Shown: positions 11,421 to 23,290 of the stretch, piece by piece
How positions within the stretch are numbered: position 1 is the first letter of the stretch
Layout of the letters: each line of letters opens with the position of its first letter
Source: Dermatemys mawii
Lineage: Eukaryota; Chordata; Testudines; Dermatemydidae
DNA: 64,000 nt
Direction of reading: 5' to 3'
Assembly: GCA_007922305.1 (NCBI GenBank)
Contig: ML677387.1
Location: forward strand, 605,790 to 669,789
The notes under the pieces: generated by a model
What the model was told of the DNA's origin: nothing
Database searches by the model: none
The model's input: only the letters and a program-made list of their open reading frames with translations
Made by a program: the position numbers and the translations under genes

Positions 11421-12589
11421 CTGGTGCGTGGACCCAGGGCAACTCAGAACCATACAGGAGCGAGAGCATCCTCATACTTCTGGTGCCAATTCTGGAGTGG
11501 AATTCACTGGGGCAGAGTGACTGCACGAGGTCTAAGCAACACTCCTTGGCTATTTGACACTCGCCTGGCAGGGCCACGCAAGACATGGCTAATCTATTCA
11601 TATTTAAAGAGTAAAGGCTTGAGGGAGCTTTTCGTTCGTGCTCTTTCATGATCTGAGATGGAATTGCTCTAAATCTCTCTTCTCATGTATAAATATGTGT
11701 TTTCTCGTGAGTCAAAGAGTGCAGAGATTAACTCGTAAACTTGTGCCAGTCTCATATTAACACATGGTGGGTCGTGATGTGACTCTTGGCCAACGCTGCT
11801 CTGTAGCCAGCACAATCCATCAGAGCAAGCTGTGATGTGCAATTCCATCCAGCCTTTTGTGAGGAGGAAATAAAACTCAACATCCCCTGCAAAACACTGC
11901 AGAGGAGGAGGGGCGCAGATCTTCAGGTGGCATAAATCATCCTGGTGCCATTGCCTGGATATGGGAGTGGCTAAGGTAGCCCTCTGTGCATGGAATGATG
12001 AAAGAAAGAAACTTCCCTGTACTTCGGTAGGGGTGGGCAGGGTATTGAGAGAGTATTTTTTTAAAAAGATGACTGTAAGTCAGGTGTTCACTGTTTTCAT
12101 TTTGTGTGGTGCCAAACTGGATTGGTCTGTTACAAGGGGGCGCTGGATGGTAGCCACTGCCGGCATTACAGGTAGTACTGGTATTCATGGGCTGATATAT
12201 GCCGCTTATGGTTATGGGGGTGGTCGACCTAAACACAGCTGCTGGAAGTAGGGGTGCTGGGACGAGCGGTGCTGGGAGTGCAGCTGCACCCCCTGGCTTG
12301 AAGGGGTTTCCATCATATGCAGCGTTTACAGTTAGCTTCAATGGCTCCTGTCCCTCATTATTCCAGTGCCCTGGACCTCAGTGTCCCCCGTGTCTGGCTG
12401 TCGGCCACCTGGTGGCTAGAGCGCCTCAGATGTGCAGGGTGGCGCATCTGAGGGAAGATGACTGTGATTGCCGCTGAATGACACCTACAGCTAGTCTATA
12501 CAGAAACAGCCTGTTGTCTTTGTTACATTTTCTCCCTCCTCCCAGCACCCCCCAGCCTGCTGGTCTCTCATCTACCTGCTTTGTCTTGT

Positions 12590-12695
12590 CTTTTAGAGTG
12601 TAAGGTCTTTGGGATGGGGATTTCCATTTCCTGTAGGTTTGAACAGAACCTACCACGGGGCACTGGCCCAGTTGAGGCCTCTGGGTTTGACGGGA
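12590..12695 (+). repeat. Ancient L3/CR1-type 3' tail
   Basis: The phrases 'agagtgtaaggtctttggga' and 'gaacagaacctaccacgggg' follow the order of a widespread amniote LINE 3' tail. Heavily diverged. Confidence 0.45.
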
Positions 12696-12699
12696 ATAC

Positions 12700-15600
12700 A
12701 TCTGTTAACTAAGGAAGTGGACTCACTCTGTGCATGTGGAGAACTCAGCTGTTTGTGGGTTGGGGTGGCATACAGCTCTTCTCTGCACAAGGACTGAGCC
12801 AGTCCTCACCTGCAGGGGTTGTAATAGACTGTGACTTGTTACAGGCAAAGAAAGAAGAAGCCACCATAAACTGAGCTCTCTCTTTGATCTGTATCGCTAA
12901 CTACGCAGCTGACTCCTTGGGATTTACCCTCATCAGAATAAAGTAAAATATATCATGGTGGAGGAGAGAGAATAATGGAAATAACCCTTAAGCAAACCCC
13001 ATTTTTATTACCAAACCCAGAAGAGGATGGAATTCTCTCGGCACTTTGCTTAAAGCAGGAAGAGAAGGAAATTAGACACGAGATCCCTTCTAGAACAAAA
13101 CATCCTAAATACAGGCTCTCTCCTCCCTGGAAGGCATCTAACCATGGGCAAATCCCTTCTGGCTGCAGCAGGTGAACAGTATAATGTAAAATGGAGTATC
13201 AGTCTGGTGTCTGGATCCACAGATAATTCCTGAGTATGTTGTGTACAGGTACCTACCATCCCTCAGCTATCCTACCTGCTGCCAGCAGCGGGACGTGGAG
13301 AACATCTTCTAAATGAATTATCATCAGAAGTCTCACTGAAGTAAGCAGGGCCATTCGCTCCAGTGAGGGGAGAGAAAAGCTGGCCACTCATTGAGTACTG
13401 TTCAATTCTTCGCTGTAGCTAGAGTCCTTCCAACAGTCCCCGTTACACTCTGGTCTTGTGAACTCCCCTGGCGATGGAGTTTTTAGGTGACACAATAAAC
13501 CAGCTAAAACAGTGAAATAAACAGGGATCATCTCTCAGTTGTACACTGACAAAGTGACCAGGTGCTGAGGGTCGTTCCCAAAAGAAATGCTTTTTAGTGT
13601 GTTCAGCGAGGCCTACATGGGAGGTTTTTATCCAAGAATCCAATATTAAAATAATCTGCCAAAGATTGATAATCATGTACGTTCTCCAGAGGATTCTTCA
13701 TCTAAGCTCTTTGCCACCTAACTTGGCTTTGCCTCTTGGGTTTCTGAACTGAGGATGACTGAGGATGAAGGCTCTGATTATGCAAACTACCAGAGGCTGA
13801 GTTGTGTCTTCATGATAGGCACAGAATTCAGCTTGATTCCCTTCCTACCGTTTTATACGTTATTAGGGATCCACAGGAAAAAGTAGGTCCTGTTTCTCCA
13901 GAAATAAACATTGTATCCTGAGGGTAATGTCACTGAAATTCACACACACGAAATATTTACAGACCTTTCCTTTTAACTTCTGTTCTTTGCTGCAGGGAGA
14001 ACCTTTCCGGTGTGCCCCACCTGGGACAGGTGAGATTGCAGGGGCTGGGGCAGACAGCAGGGAAAGGAAGGTGTTCTGGTTACTGCAGCCTGGCTGCAAG
14101 GAACTCAAATTCCAGGGAGGCTTTTACAAGACTATTTATGCCTCTATTCATGAGAAACCACTGCTGCCATAGCAACCGACACATCACATGACACACGTAG
14201 TTTGGCTGTAGCTAAACTACAAAGCCCCTTCATGCTGTAAGGGCACACTCCCCGCCAAGTGAGCGGAGAACTTTGGTTTGGTTCCTTCAGAACCGTGGTG
14301 TCCCTTTCCCAGTGGGCGCCAGGGCTTCACGCCGGTCTCCCTGGGGTCATTGGGGAGAGACTGGCAGCAGGGAAAGGTGGATGCACGTGGCCAGATTTTC
14401 AGTAGAGCTCAGCACATTGGTGCTAGGTGCATGCTAAGCTGCCTTGAAAATCTGTCTGCAAAGGTCACAGTGGGAGCTGCTGGGAGATCGGGCCTTTGGG
14501 GCCCAGGCAGCAGGAGGCTGCTCTTAATGAAGAGAGTGGTATGAAAGAGGATGCAAGTGGGAAGGAGAGAAAAGGAAGAGTGGGGGGGATGCTACCATGG
14601 TTTCATTACTAGGGTATTCGATCAGCCTATCTTCCCAAGGGGTGGGGAGCGTTCCAGGTTTCAGTACACGCGGGATGCATTACTGCAGGGACAGAGCCGT
14701 GAGCTGCGCCGGAATTCACACCTAGCAATACCCTTTTCCTACGCAGTCCACCTCTCCCAGCACGTTAAATGCACCGGTGTGTCTGTGTTCCTTTCCTCGG
14801 CCATTGAACTATATCAAGCCAAATCCTAACCGGAGCGCGCCGCCTGTCTCAGCCTTGAGAGCAGTTTGATGTTTGCTCCTCTTGGTCATAAGCATCTTCA
14901 TTCTTTCTTGCTTGGCCAATACATGCCTGAGACATCAGTGCGGATTGCAGCATGGCTCTGGAGTCTGTGAGTGTGATTCTGTGAGTCAGCTCTGAAGTCT
15001 GTCAGTGTGTTTTATGCACTGACCTGGCGCTCCCAGTGAGCTTGTAAATCTGTCATGGTGGCCAAGGACTGCTGTATTATTGTATCATATCTGCTTAGCT
15101 GCATGCGCAGATTGGACTCTATTAGCTGGGTTCCTGTATCACAAAACACACACCTTGGGGTGCAAAGGGGCTCTTGTATTGCAAATACACCCTAGTAAAT
15201 GGGGTGGGGGAAAGGGCAGCGATCGTTTTCCTGGGGATTTAACATGGGCTGGCCACAGATTTTTAATTCACATGTTTGATGAACCTGCTGGGAAAGTCCA
15301 TTCCTGTGCAGACGGACAACATGAGGCTGAGGCATCAGCCCTACTCGGAGGGCTCAAGTGGGGTATAAGTAGTGCACAGAGCTTGTCCTTTCGCTCCACT
15401 CGGAGCTGCAATGGACCATCCTCTCTTTCTCTTAATCTTCAGACTGGCAGCTCCATGGTGGAGTTTCTTCTAGATCTAGGTAGTGGTTGGTTGCCTCCCA
15501 GCATCCATAGTTGCTGTTGTTTACAAGAAAACCAACAATAACATTAGTCACAGTGATGAGCGGCAAAGTAAAATACACCCCTCGTCACATGTTTTTGCCT

Positions 15601-16580
15601 GTGTTACAATTGCATTCTTCTGCAGTGTGTGCACCAGCGCCCTGGGGACAGAGATTCCTCTGAGGCAAGCTCCTCTCAGACGGACAAGAGACGCATTCAC
15701 AGTCAGGCAGAGGGGTTGGCAGATGTACCGCGTCGGCCCCCATGCTTCCTGGTACCACTGACACACACAAAACAAACCTCCAGTAGGAGAGACGAGCTGC
15801 AAATGGGCAGTGGTGCGAAATGGCTTGGAATGGATCTGTTTGTAGTCACAGGTACCCGGGGGAGTGGCCGTGTGTCGCCGAACATGCTGTTAGTGGCCGT
15901 GCTCTGAGCTGGGCATGTTTGCTGAGCTGCCAGTGCTGTGCCAGCAGCAATGACTGCGATCGGGCTAGCTGCGGAGCGGCCAGATGTTTGGTGCACTTCA
16001 CAGAGCGCTGTGATTTCAGGAAGCTCAGTCCTGCTTTTGAGTGCAATGATAGAACCATGCATGATATACCCAGGGAGCCAAAGGTTTGTCTTCCCAGTGG
16101 AAATCCAGAATAGTCATGTGGAGAGAGAGAGAAAGGTGGTAACTGTAGGTTAACCTCCAACTGTGGAGCAACAACGTGCTATTGACATCAGGGGAGTGAT
16201 TTGCCATATACCCAAGCAGACCATTGGTCCATCAACTCTGGTATCTTGCCTTTGGCTGTGGGCAATACCCATTGCTTGCAAGGAAGACAGATCTTTCCAC
16301 CTGGCCAGGGGCACAATTCTGCTCTGGGGCAGGTGCCTTGGATCCTTCCTGTCCCCTTCAGGGATCAGTTTTTCTCTCCTGAGACATGGACTCTGATTAT
16401 CCTTCATTCTATAACCCAAATGTCAGTACAATAGCCATACAATTATTAGGCCACTATTCAAAAGATATTTGTATTCAAAATAGCAAAAGTTTGCAATTAA
16501 GATTTGACATATGCTGTGTAGATTATTTAAATATGTCCATTAGTTGGACACACTTTGGTGCTCTCTTGTGCGCGTACGTA
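12700..16580. other. Non-coding stretch, nothing classified
   Basis: No exon with both splice sites and recognisable protein was found. A short AG-GT bounded segment at 13997-14031 was considered and not accepted. Confidence 0.4.
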
Positions 16581-16583
16581 CAT

Positions 16584-16598
16584 ACACACACACACACA
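16584..16598. repeat. Short (CA)n microsatellite
   Basis: An uninterrupted CA tract of about 7 units. Confidence 0.9.
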
Positions 16599-16916
16599 AT
16601 TATGCCACTTTAGAAGGAACTGGATTCCCTGGAATTTTTTTAAAAGTCAGCTATAGTATTTGAATTCAGTGACCTTGCATGGAAATGAATGTCACAGCCT
16701 GGCAATCTGCTCAGGGTGAACAGTTCTTTCCTTTATATGTTCTAAATTTACCTGCCTCTGATTTTATCAATTGACCTTTTGTTCCTATATTATATGGGAC
16801 AGTGAGTAAAGGAGGCACTGCTCAGTTTTTACTACCTTTTGTAACCGTAAATCTCCCAGTCATGCACTCACGATGTTGACCTTTTGCCATGCCGCATCAC
16901 ACATTGTGCATGCGTG

Positions 16917-16941
16917 CACACACACACACACACACACACAC
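16917..16941. repeat. (CA)12 microsatellite
   Basis: Twelve CA units followed by an imperfect CT/CACG extension. Confidence 0.95.
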
Positions 16942-17479
16942 TCACGCACACGCTTGCTTTTGGTTTCACTCCTATTCTCAGAGTGACTCCTGCAGCTCTT
17001 TGGCTCAGGCACTGTGCATTTTATTTTACATGCACAAATTACTTCCTTGGTTCTTGCTCTTTGTAGAACTAGGTAAAAGGTTGGATGGCACATTTGGCTA
17101 TTATCCTAAATCCTCATTTATTCGTGTCACTGGAATTCAGTGCAAGGCTGACAAATGACCTGCTTGGCTGACCCCCACTCTCAGTACAGTAGCCCGTTTA
17201 AACCAGTCGCTTTCTTTGGTGACCTTGCAGAATAATTGAGCCTCCTCACTGTCTGATGTGGCATTCCTAGTCCTGTGCTAGGTGAGATGTTCTCCGAGCA
17301 GCTCTTCATGCACAAAGAGCCAGACCCATCCCATGTGTGACTCCCTCAAAGATGGAGGTGTTACAGGAGGGGGACACTTGGTCCCTCCTCTCCATAAAGA
17401 ATAGGACCACAGGAATTGCCAGATGGATCAGATCTGTGACCCATGTAGTGGGTATCCTGTCTGTGATAGTGACCCATGA

Positions 17480-17700
17480 CAGCTGCTTCAGAGGAAGGGT
17501 ATGAGAACCGGACAATAGCAGCCATGGGATAATTTTTCTGTCCTCCCCCAGGCCCCAGTCCTTGTCTCTAATATGTAGAGATTGGTTGAAACCCTGAAGC
17601 AGGAAGTTTAATATTCCCTGAAATGTTTGGTCATTGGTAATTCCGACTGGATATCTGTGTAGCTATCCGGTCCCTTGCTGAATGGTGATAAGCATGTGGC
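17480..17700 (-). mobile_element. CR1 LINE 3' region fragment
   Basis: The phrases 'ctgcttcagaggaagg', 'gggataatttttctgtcctc' and 'aaaccctgaagcaggaagtt' occur in the order of an antisense CR1 3' segment. No open frame; boundaries approximate. Confidence 0.6.
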
Positions 17701-18654
17701 AGTGACTTGGTGCAAAGGAGTAGCCTGGTGGCTTGTGTTAGTCAGTTTGTCCAGGGTTCAATATTTGTGGACGTTCAGTACAAGCCCATTGTAAATATTG
17801 AAACTCTGTCCCCTCCCGCTCTGCTGCATTCCCACCTCAGCCTTTGAGATCTTCTGACACGCTGCTCAGCTGCGCGGGAGAGACGCGCAGAATCTTCCCG
17901 CTCCCTGGCTCCTGCCATACACTCTCACTCAGAAGTCTGCGAATATTTGTCAAAACACATCCAAAGCTGAAAACGGGAGAGAAGCCAATTGAGTCTGAAG
18001 AGCCTGTGACGGTTCAGGGAGAGGGGGATCAACCCCAGTCTGGATGGCCGAGGACATGAGAGGCAAAGGCCGGCAAAGGGAGACCACCCAGCCCTGGAGG
18101 AGGGGTGGAGGGGAGCAGGGGGCCAGCTTCAGAGTGCGAGGAGAGTGAGGAAGTCTCTCCTTTCCTGGCTCTGAGAGCGAGTGTGACTAGGAGGGGAGCG
18201 TCTGCAATGCAGCACTTCGGGAATGAGCAGGGAGGTGTGGGATTAGCCATAGGGAATCACATCGTTGGTCCAGAGAGGCCAGGGACCTGGCTGCGGCTGG
18301 TAGCTGATGCTTCAGAGGAATTTCACCTGGCTAGCTGGGCACTGCCGAGATATCCTGGGAGAGTCCGGCCTGGCCTGAGACTGGCGGAGCCTTTCCTTGC
18401 CTGCAAAGGGAAGGGCTTTCAGGAACTCCTTCTCCACCAGGCTTGCAGGTGCCTCCCTCCTTCCCCTTGAGGGCCATGAGCTGCCGAGACGTGTCTATCT
18501 GTGGAAGACTGTTTTAAAGATGTCATTTAAATGCTTTGATCAAAAGGGATGCGGCGAGTCATTCAGCCAGGCAGCACCCTAGACAACGAGTGACTAACCG
18601 ATTCCTGCAACCCTACCAGGTCGCTCCCATCCCCTCTGCCCAGCTCCTTTGCTG

Positions 18655-18750
18655 TGCTGCTAGACTGAAAGCTCTAAGGCAGGGACTGTGCCCCCTTTTG
18701 TGCACTGTCAGACACCTAGCAGGCTTCTGGGCACTGTCCATGCAGAAAGA
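18655..18750 (+). repeat. Ancient L3/CR1-type 3' tail
   Basis: 'ctgaaagctctaaggcaggg' and the following text parallel the tail at 12590. Diverged. Confidence 0.45.
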
Positions 18751-18759
18751 GCCAGTACT

Positions 18760-21700
18760 ACTGTCACAGCTCAGCAACAGCAAGGACAGTCGGCAGGGTG
18801 GCCAGCTGGCGTGATTGACTCCAGCCTGCTGGCACGCAGCGTGTAGGTCTCTGCCTCTGACGCTGTGTCTGTCACAGCCACAAGGGCTCCCCTAGCAGCC
18901 TTGGCTGATGTCTTGACCCAGGTGGGCTGCATTGTGTGACAGCAGATTTGGAACCCTACAAAACGAAATACTGCACTTATGACTCTTGGGCTTTTCCCCT
19001 GTGCAGAAGTGAGGGTTGCCGGCCCCGCCAGCGTGCAAGGGGGTACAGCTGTGATAGGAATATACGATTTCCAACAGAGGAATGTTTTTACCACTGTCCT
19101 TATAGTGGCAAGCACACACTGGAAGCATTAGCCTTCCAGACAGCTGTTAAGTGGCACTCTAGGCACTGCAGGTCTAGGCAGCTCTGAGCCCGGACTCCTC
19201 TGCTCCGAGTCCCTTAGGAGAAGGGAATAAGTGATCGTGTTCCAGATGTTGTTTCTGGAAGTCAGCCCCCTTTGGTCAGGGGGTTTCTGTAAAGGCAAAG
19301 CCCTGTGGGTTTGGAGCCACTGCTATCCAATTTTCCATAGAGTGGGGTCAAAGCAGCCCCTCCTGGAGATGGTGATCCTGAGCTGGACTCTCACCAGCCC
19401 TGCAAGCTCGGGGGTCCAGCCATGCAGTTCATAAAGGAAATTTGTGAGTCCCGGCTGCAGTCTTGCTCTTTGTGTCAGACGAGAAGGCCTCACTTCCGCA
19501 GTCCCCCCGCTGCTATTTGCACCCTTGCCCCGGCACACCGCTTATTGATAGGATCCTAGTTTTGCTTTATTCACTGTAATGGTGGTTTCCTACATTTTGG
19601 GGGCGGGGATGGGAATCCACTGCCCAGGGCTCCACCTGACAGACCCCTTGTCCTCTGCAGGGTCCATCAGTGTGGAGTTCTGAGAGCCCCTGCAGTCTGT
19701 ACTGCGTTAGCGGTGCCCTACTGCCAGTGGGAGGTGCTAGTGCTCTCCTTAGCAGCGGGAGGTAGGATGTTCCTCTGCTCTCCATTGCCTTTTGCTTATT
19801 TGGTCCTTTCCCCCTGTTTGTTATGCCAGTGACCTCTCCGCTCCATGCGCTCTGCACACACACGACCCCTGTTGTTCCCCGAGCACCTACCTCACAGCAG
19901 TCACTCGTTAACTCACGAGATGGGCCCAGCCATTCATCACACTGACTAGTCTGTGAAAGGAGCAATAGTTTGCATTGCTTCAAAAGCCTTGTTATAACTG
20001 TAGCATACGCAGACAATTGCCGAAAGCACATTAATTATTAATACAGGAAGTTTTTACTCTTGCTTGCAAAATGAACTAAACAACTTGAGAAAGCAGGCAG
20101 GGTAACTCACGATCCCGAGTCACAAAAGCACACAAATAATTCCGAACACAGATCAGAATCCCAGCCCTTGATTTCTGGATTGTTGCTCCCATTTGGCATT
20201 TGCTGCAATGCTCACTTGTCCCCTATCCTTTGAATTTAACCATTAGATATCTCGGGCTGTTAATTCTGGAACAGGTGGGTAAGGTGTCTGTGAATCAATT
20301 GAATTAAGGGGCTGAAAAGTGAGGACCCCTCCCCCCAACTGGAGCAAACAAAAGAAGGTAAAACTTTGTGCTTTGTCTTGTTAATGCTCTTTGTCATTGA
20401 TCAAATGAGATACAAAAATCAGCCAGTTCCGCCGTTCTAGTTACACAGCCTTGAGCAGGTGATCAAGCGGGTGACTTCAGTTATGAGGCCTGGAAATGTG
20501 CTAGCAGTACAAGGCTTTCTGAATTCCAGCTTAACGCAGCCGTGGCTGGTGCCACCTGTAAGTAACCCCGAGATGCAGGATGTGTGCTGGTTTTGAGAAA
20601 AAAACGTGCCAAAGTGTGTGCCAAGTCTGAACTGCTGCCCTTCCTTCCAAGCTTAGACAATTGCAATTGGAAAAGCATTGCTCACTTTGAGTGGAGAGCA
20701 TAAACGTCTAGCCCAGAACTACTTAGCCTTCCAAAGCTGATGTCCACAGGCATGAGGTCTGGGACTGGAGCTAGCCAATCAAACTGGTCCCTGCTAGCCC
20801 ACTGGTCTGTAATTTTCATCTCTTTCTCTAGATGATAAAACAGTTTTGCATGTACAGTTAGCTGGTCTGCAGTCACACATCACAGGTGTATTATCTTTTT
20901 TGGCGTTCGCGGTAGCTTTTACACTTGTACCTGTGCACTGTGTTCTAGGATTTGGAGAGCAGTTGCTAAGGGACTCAGCTTCGATCTCAAAAGTGTACGT
21001 CTTTCATTTCCAGCTTCTACCTAGTACTCCCCCGCCTTGGGCATTGTTTTAAGTGCATTCGGATGTACCTTTGTGGGCATTATCAAACAGAGTGTAGAAG
21101 TAGCCTTCTGAAATAGCCAGGCCACAAACTGACTGTCTCTAAAAGCATGATCTTTGTACTAAAGTTTGTGTGTATTTTTAGCGTCCCTATCACATTAATT
21201 GTTTTCTGCTGATTGTTGTCTGCCAAAATGTAGAAATAACAAATCATGAATCCCAAAATGTGAAGTGTGAAATAAAAGAAAGAATGTGTATGAAAACAGC
21301 TTCTGGAGGCGTACAGTTGCCGAAGCTGGTGGGAAGAATGGTAGCCATATGGCACAAGATATTTAAGATAGTCTTATGACACAATTTACTATTGCTGAGG
21401 ATGCTGAACTGACATGCAGAGAGGATACTGATCCGGAAAGGGGAGGTTTAGCACTGAAAAAAGGAAATCTTCAATAAATAATAAACCCCTGTGAAACAGC
21501 AGCAGACAAAATGACCATTGTTTGCAGTGGAGACAGGGAAAGAGACTGAAGAGTTTGAAATGTTTAGAACTCACAACGCACTCTAAGTGCTTGCACTCAG
21601 CTGAATATTTTGAGTCCAGCTGGCAGAGATAGTGACTGGCTGTGCATTAGTTCTTCAGCTCCCCAGAAGAAAGCCCTTTAAGAAGGTGCAGAAATTGAAT

Positions 21701-21955
21701 CCCTTTGTGTCCCAGCTTCTGCATTTCTTATCAACCACCCAAAGTACAAATGGTGCTTTGCAACAATATTATCTAGGAGGCTGACTGCTTGCTGGCAGGG
21801 GTAGGAGGGGGAATGTCCAGGTTACCTTTTGCATGCTTCTTGACAGTAGGTTCTGCGAAACCTTCCGAAAGCAAGTCTGCAGCCATGGATCTTCTTAAAA
21901 ATTCAGGTTAGTTACTGAAGATGAGCCAAGGACTAACCAGTTGTGGGCTCAATAA
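18760..21955. other. Non-coding stretch, nothing classified
   Basis: No gene or recognised repeat. Frames up to about 150 codons exist but lack splice context and similarity. Confidence 0.4.
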
Positions 21956-21959
21956 TTGC

Positions 21960-22017
21960 TAGGGTACGTCTACAGATGCTATGATTGGGATATCTGCAAC
22001 AATACAGCTGCTTAGTG
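21960..22017 (+). mobile_element. Partial MITE-like terminus running into the assembly gap
   Basis: The terminus 'agggtacgtctacag' resembles the inverted-repeat end of non-autonomous DNA elements common in turtles and birds. The expected complementary end is not visible beyond the gap, so the element is truncated or lies partly in missing sequence. Confidence 0.4.
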
Positions 22018-22027
22018 NNNNNNNNNN
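22018..22027. other. Assembly gap (10 N)
   Basis: Ten N characters, with the hexamer TTAGTG on both sides (22012-22017 and 22028-22033). Confidence 0.99.
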
Positions 22028-22876
22028 TTAGTGACTGTCCTTTCTAGAAGCATGCAGGAAGCTTCTCCTCTTGGTTCTGTCAAGGCAGGGCCTAAAATCT
22101 TTCCAAACACCTGAGGGTGAAATTGACTGACTGCCTACAGTTTGTGAGCGTGTAGGACCCAGCCCACGTGGCACTAACACAAAAATAATCATTGCTGGGC
22201 TTAGGTGGCCGCACTGGGAACTTCAGGGTGCAGAATTTGGAGACAGATTCATTTCTGCAGCACGGAGACTTCTCAAAAGCCAGTGCTCATTTAAAAAATA
22301 AACCACTGCCCTGCCCCTACATTGTTCCCTGGGAATCATGGTGCATAACTGCAGCCGAGGGAAGCCTCTGCCTTCATTGCCTAGGGAAACCCAGGGTCAA
22401 ATGATCCCTCGAAGGGTGTATTGTACCCCTGGGAGGCAGCTCAGCCCTGCAGTAAGTCCAGAGCACAGGCAGTGCTTCGAAACTCAGCAGGAGCACCCGA
22501 AAGGGAGGCTCTGAATTGTTGCCTTCTCTTGATATCCACTTAGCCCCACCCATGTATTCCCTGGACCCATCCCCTCCAGAGGGGCCTCGGTCAAAAAGGG
22601 GCCCTTTTCAAAGACAGGGGTGCGGGGCTAAGACAGGCTCCATCGGCTCCTGGAAGCAGCCGCCAGGTCCCTACAGTGCATGGGCAGCCAGAGAGGCTCC
22701 ACGCACTGGATGGAGCGCTGGGGATGGGGGTGGGGGGCAGGAGTGTTGGATTTTGTGTGATTAGAAAGTTGACAACCCTCCCTCCAGAAGTGCCCTAGTG
22801 CTGAGTGGGCTGCAAGCTTCCCAGTAGCTCCGTCGCTGAGCTGTGTCCGTGAGACCCGCTTCTGCAGGGTGCAGGC

Positions 22877-23256
22877 TGTGACAAGTAGGGGGAAGGGTGG
22901 ACATGACTCCTGAGGCTGAGCTACTCTGACCTGGAAACCTGGAGCTGTAACCTGAGATGGAGGGGGAGGGGAGTTGACACCTTGGGTCTGGCAAGGGAAC
23001 AAAGGGCAGGAGACGTGGGAGTTTTTTGAAAAGGGGTTAGACTCTGGCTGAGGAAGCAGGTGGGGAACCCGGATTCGGGGTCTCATCTCCCTGCCCCCCC
23101 AGAAGGGCCGGGCCAAGGGGGCCTGTTTGTACTGACAGCTCTAAGTGGGATTGTGTGCCTGGCATCTCAAATAAACCTTCTGATCTACTGGCTGGCTAAG
23201 AATCACTGTGAATCCCAGGAAGTGGGGGGTGTGGGAACGGGACTCCCCCCCCCCCC
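22877..23256 (+). mobile_element. Second copy of the 9.7-kb LTR family, plus orientation, degraded 3' end
   Basis: It starts TGTGACAAGTAG and runs collinear with the reverse complement of 9726-10111, including AATAAA at 23170-23175. At the point where the first copy ends in CCCCGTGACA, this one dissolves into a G/C homopolymer tract from 23245. CAGGC (22872-22876) is the expected left duplication, but no exact partner is found on the right. No coding interior is seen. Confidence 0.8.
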
Positions 23257-23290
23257 GGGGCCCCGGGCCCCGGGGGACCCCCCCCCCCCC
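23245..23290. repeat. G/C homopolymer block (C and G runs)
   Basis: Alternating runs of C and G occupy 46 bp with a single A. They replace the expected LTR terminus. Confidence 0.9.

Noticed and set aside
13997..14031. Micro-exon-like segment between a pyrimidine-rich CAG and GTGAG
   Set aside because: AG and GT pairs at this spacing are common by chance; no protein or conservation evidence supports it.
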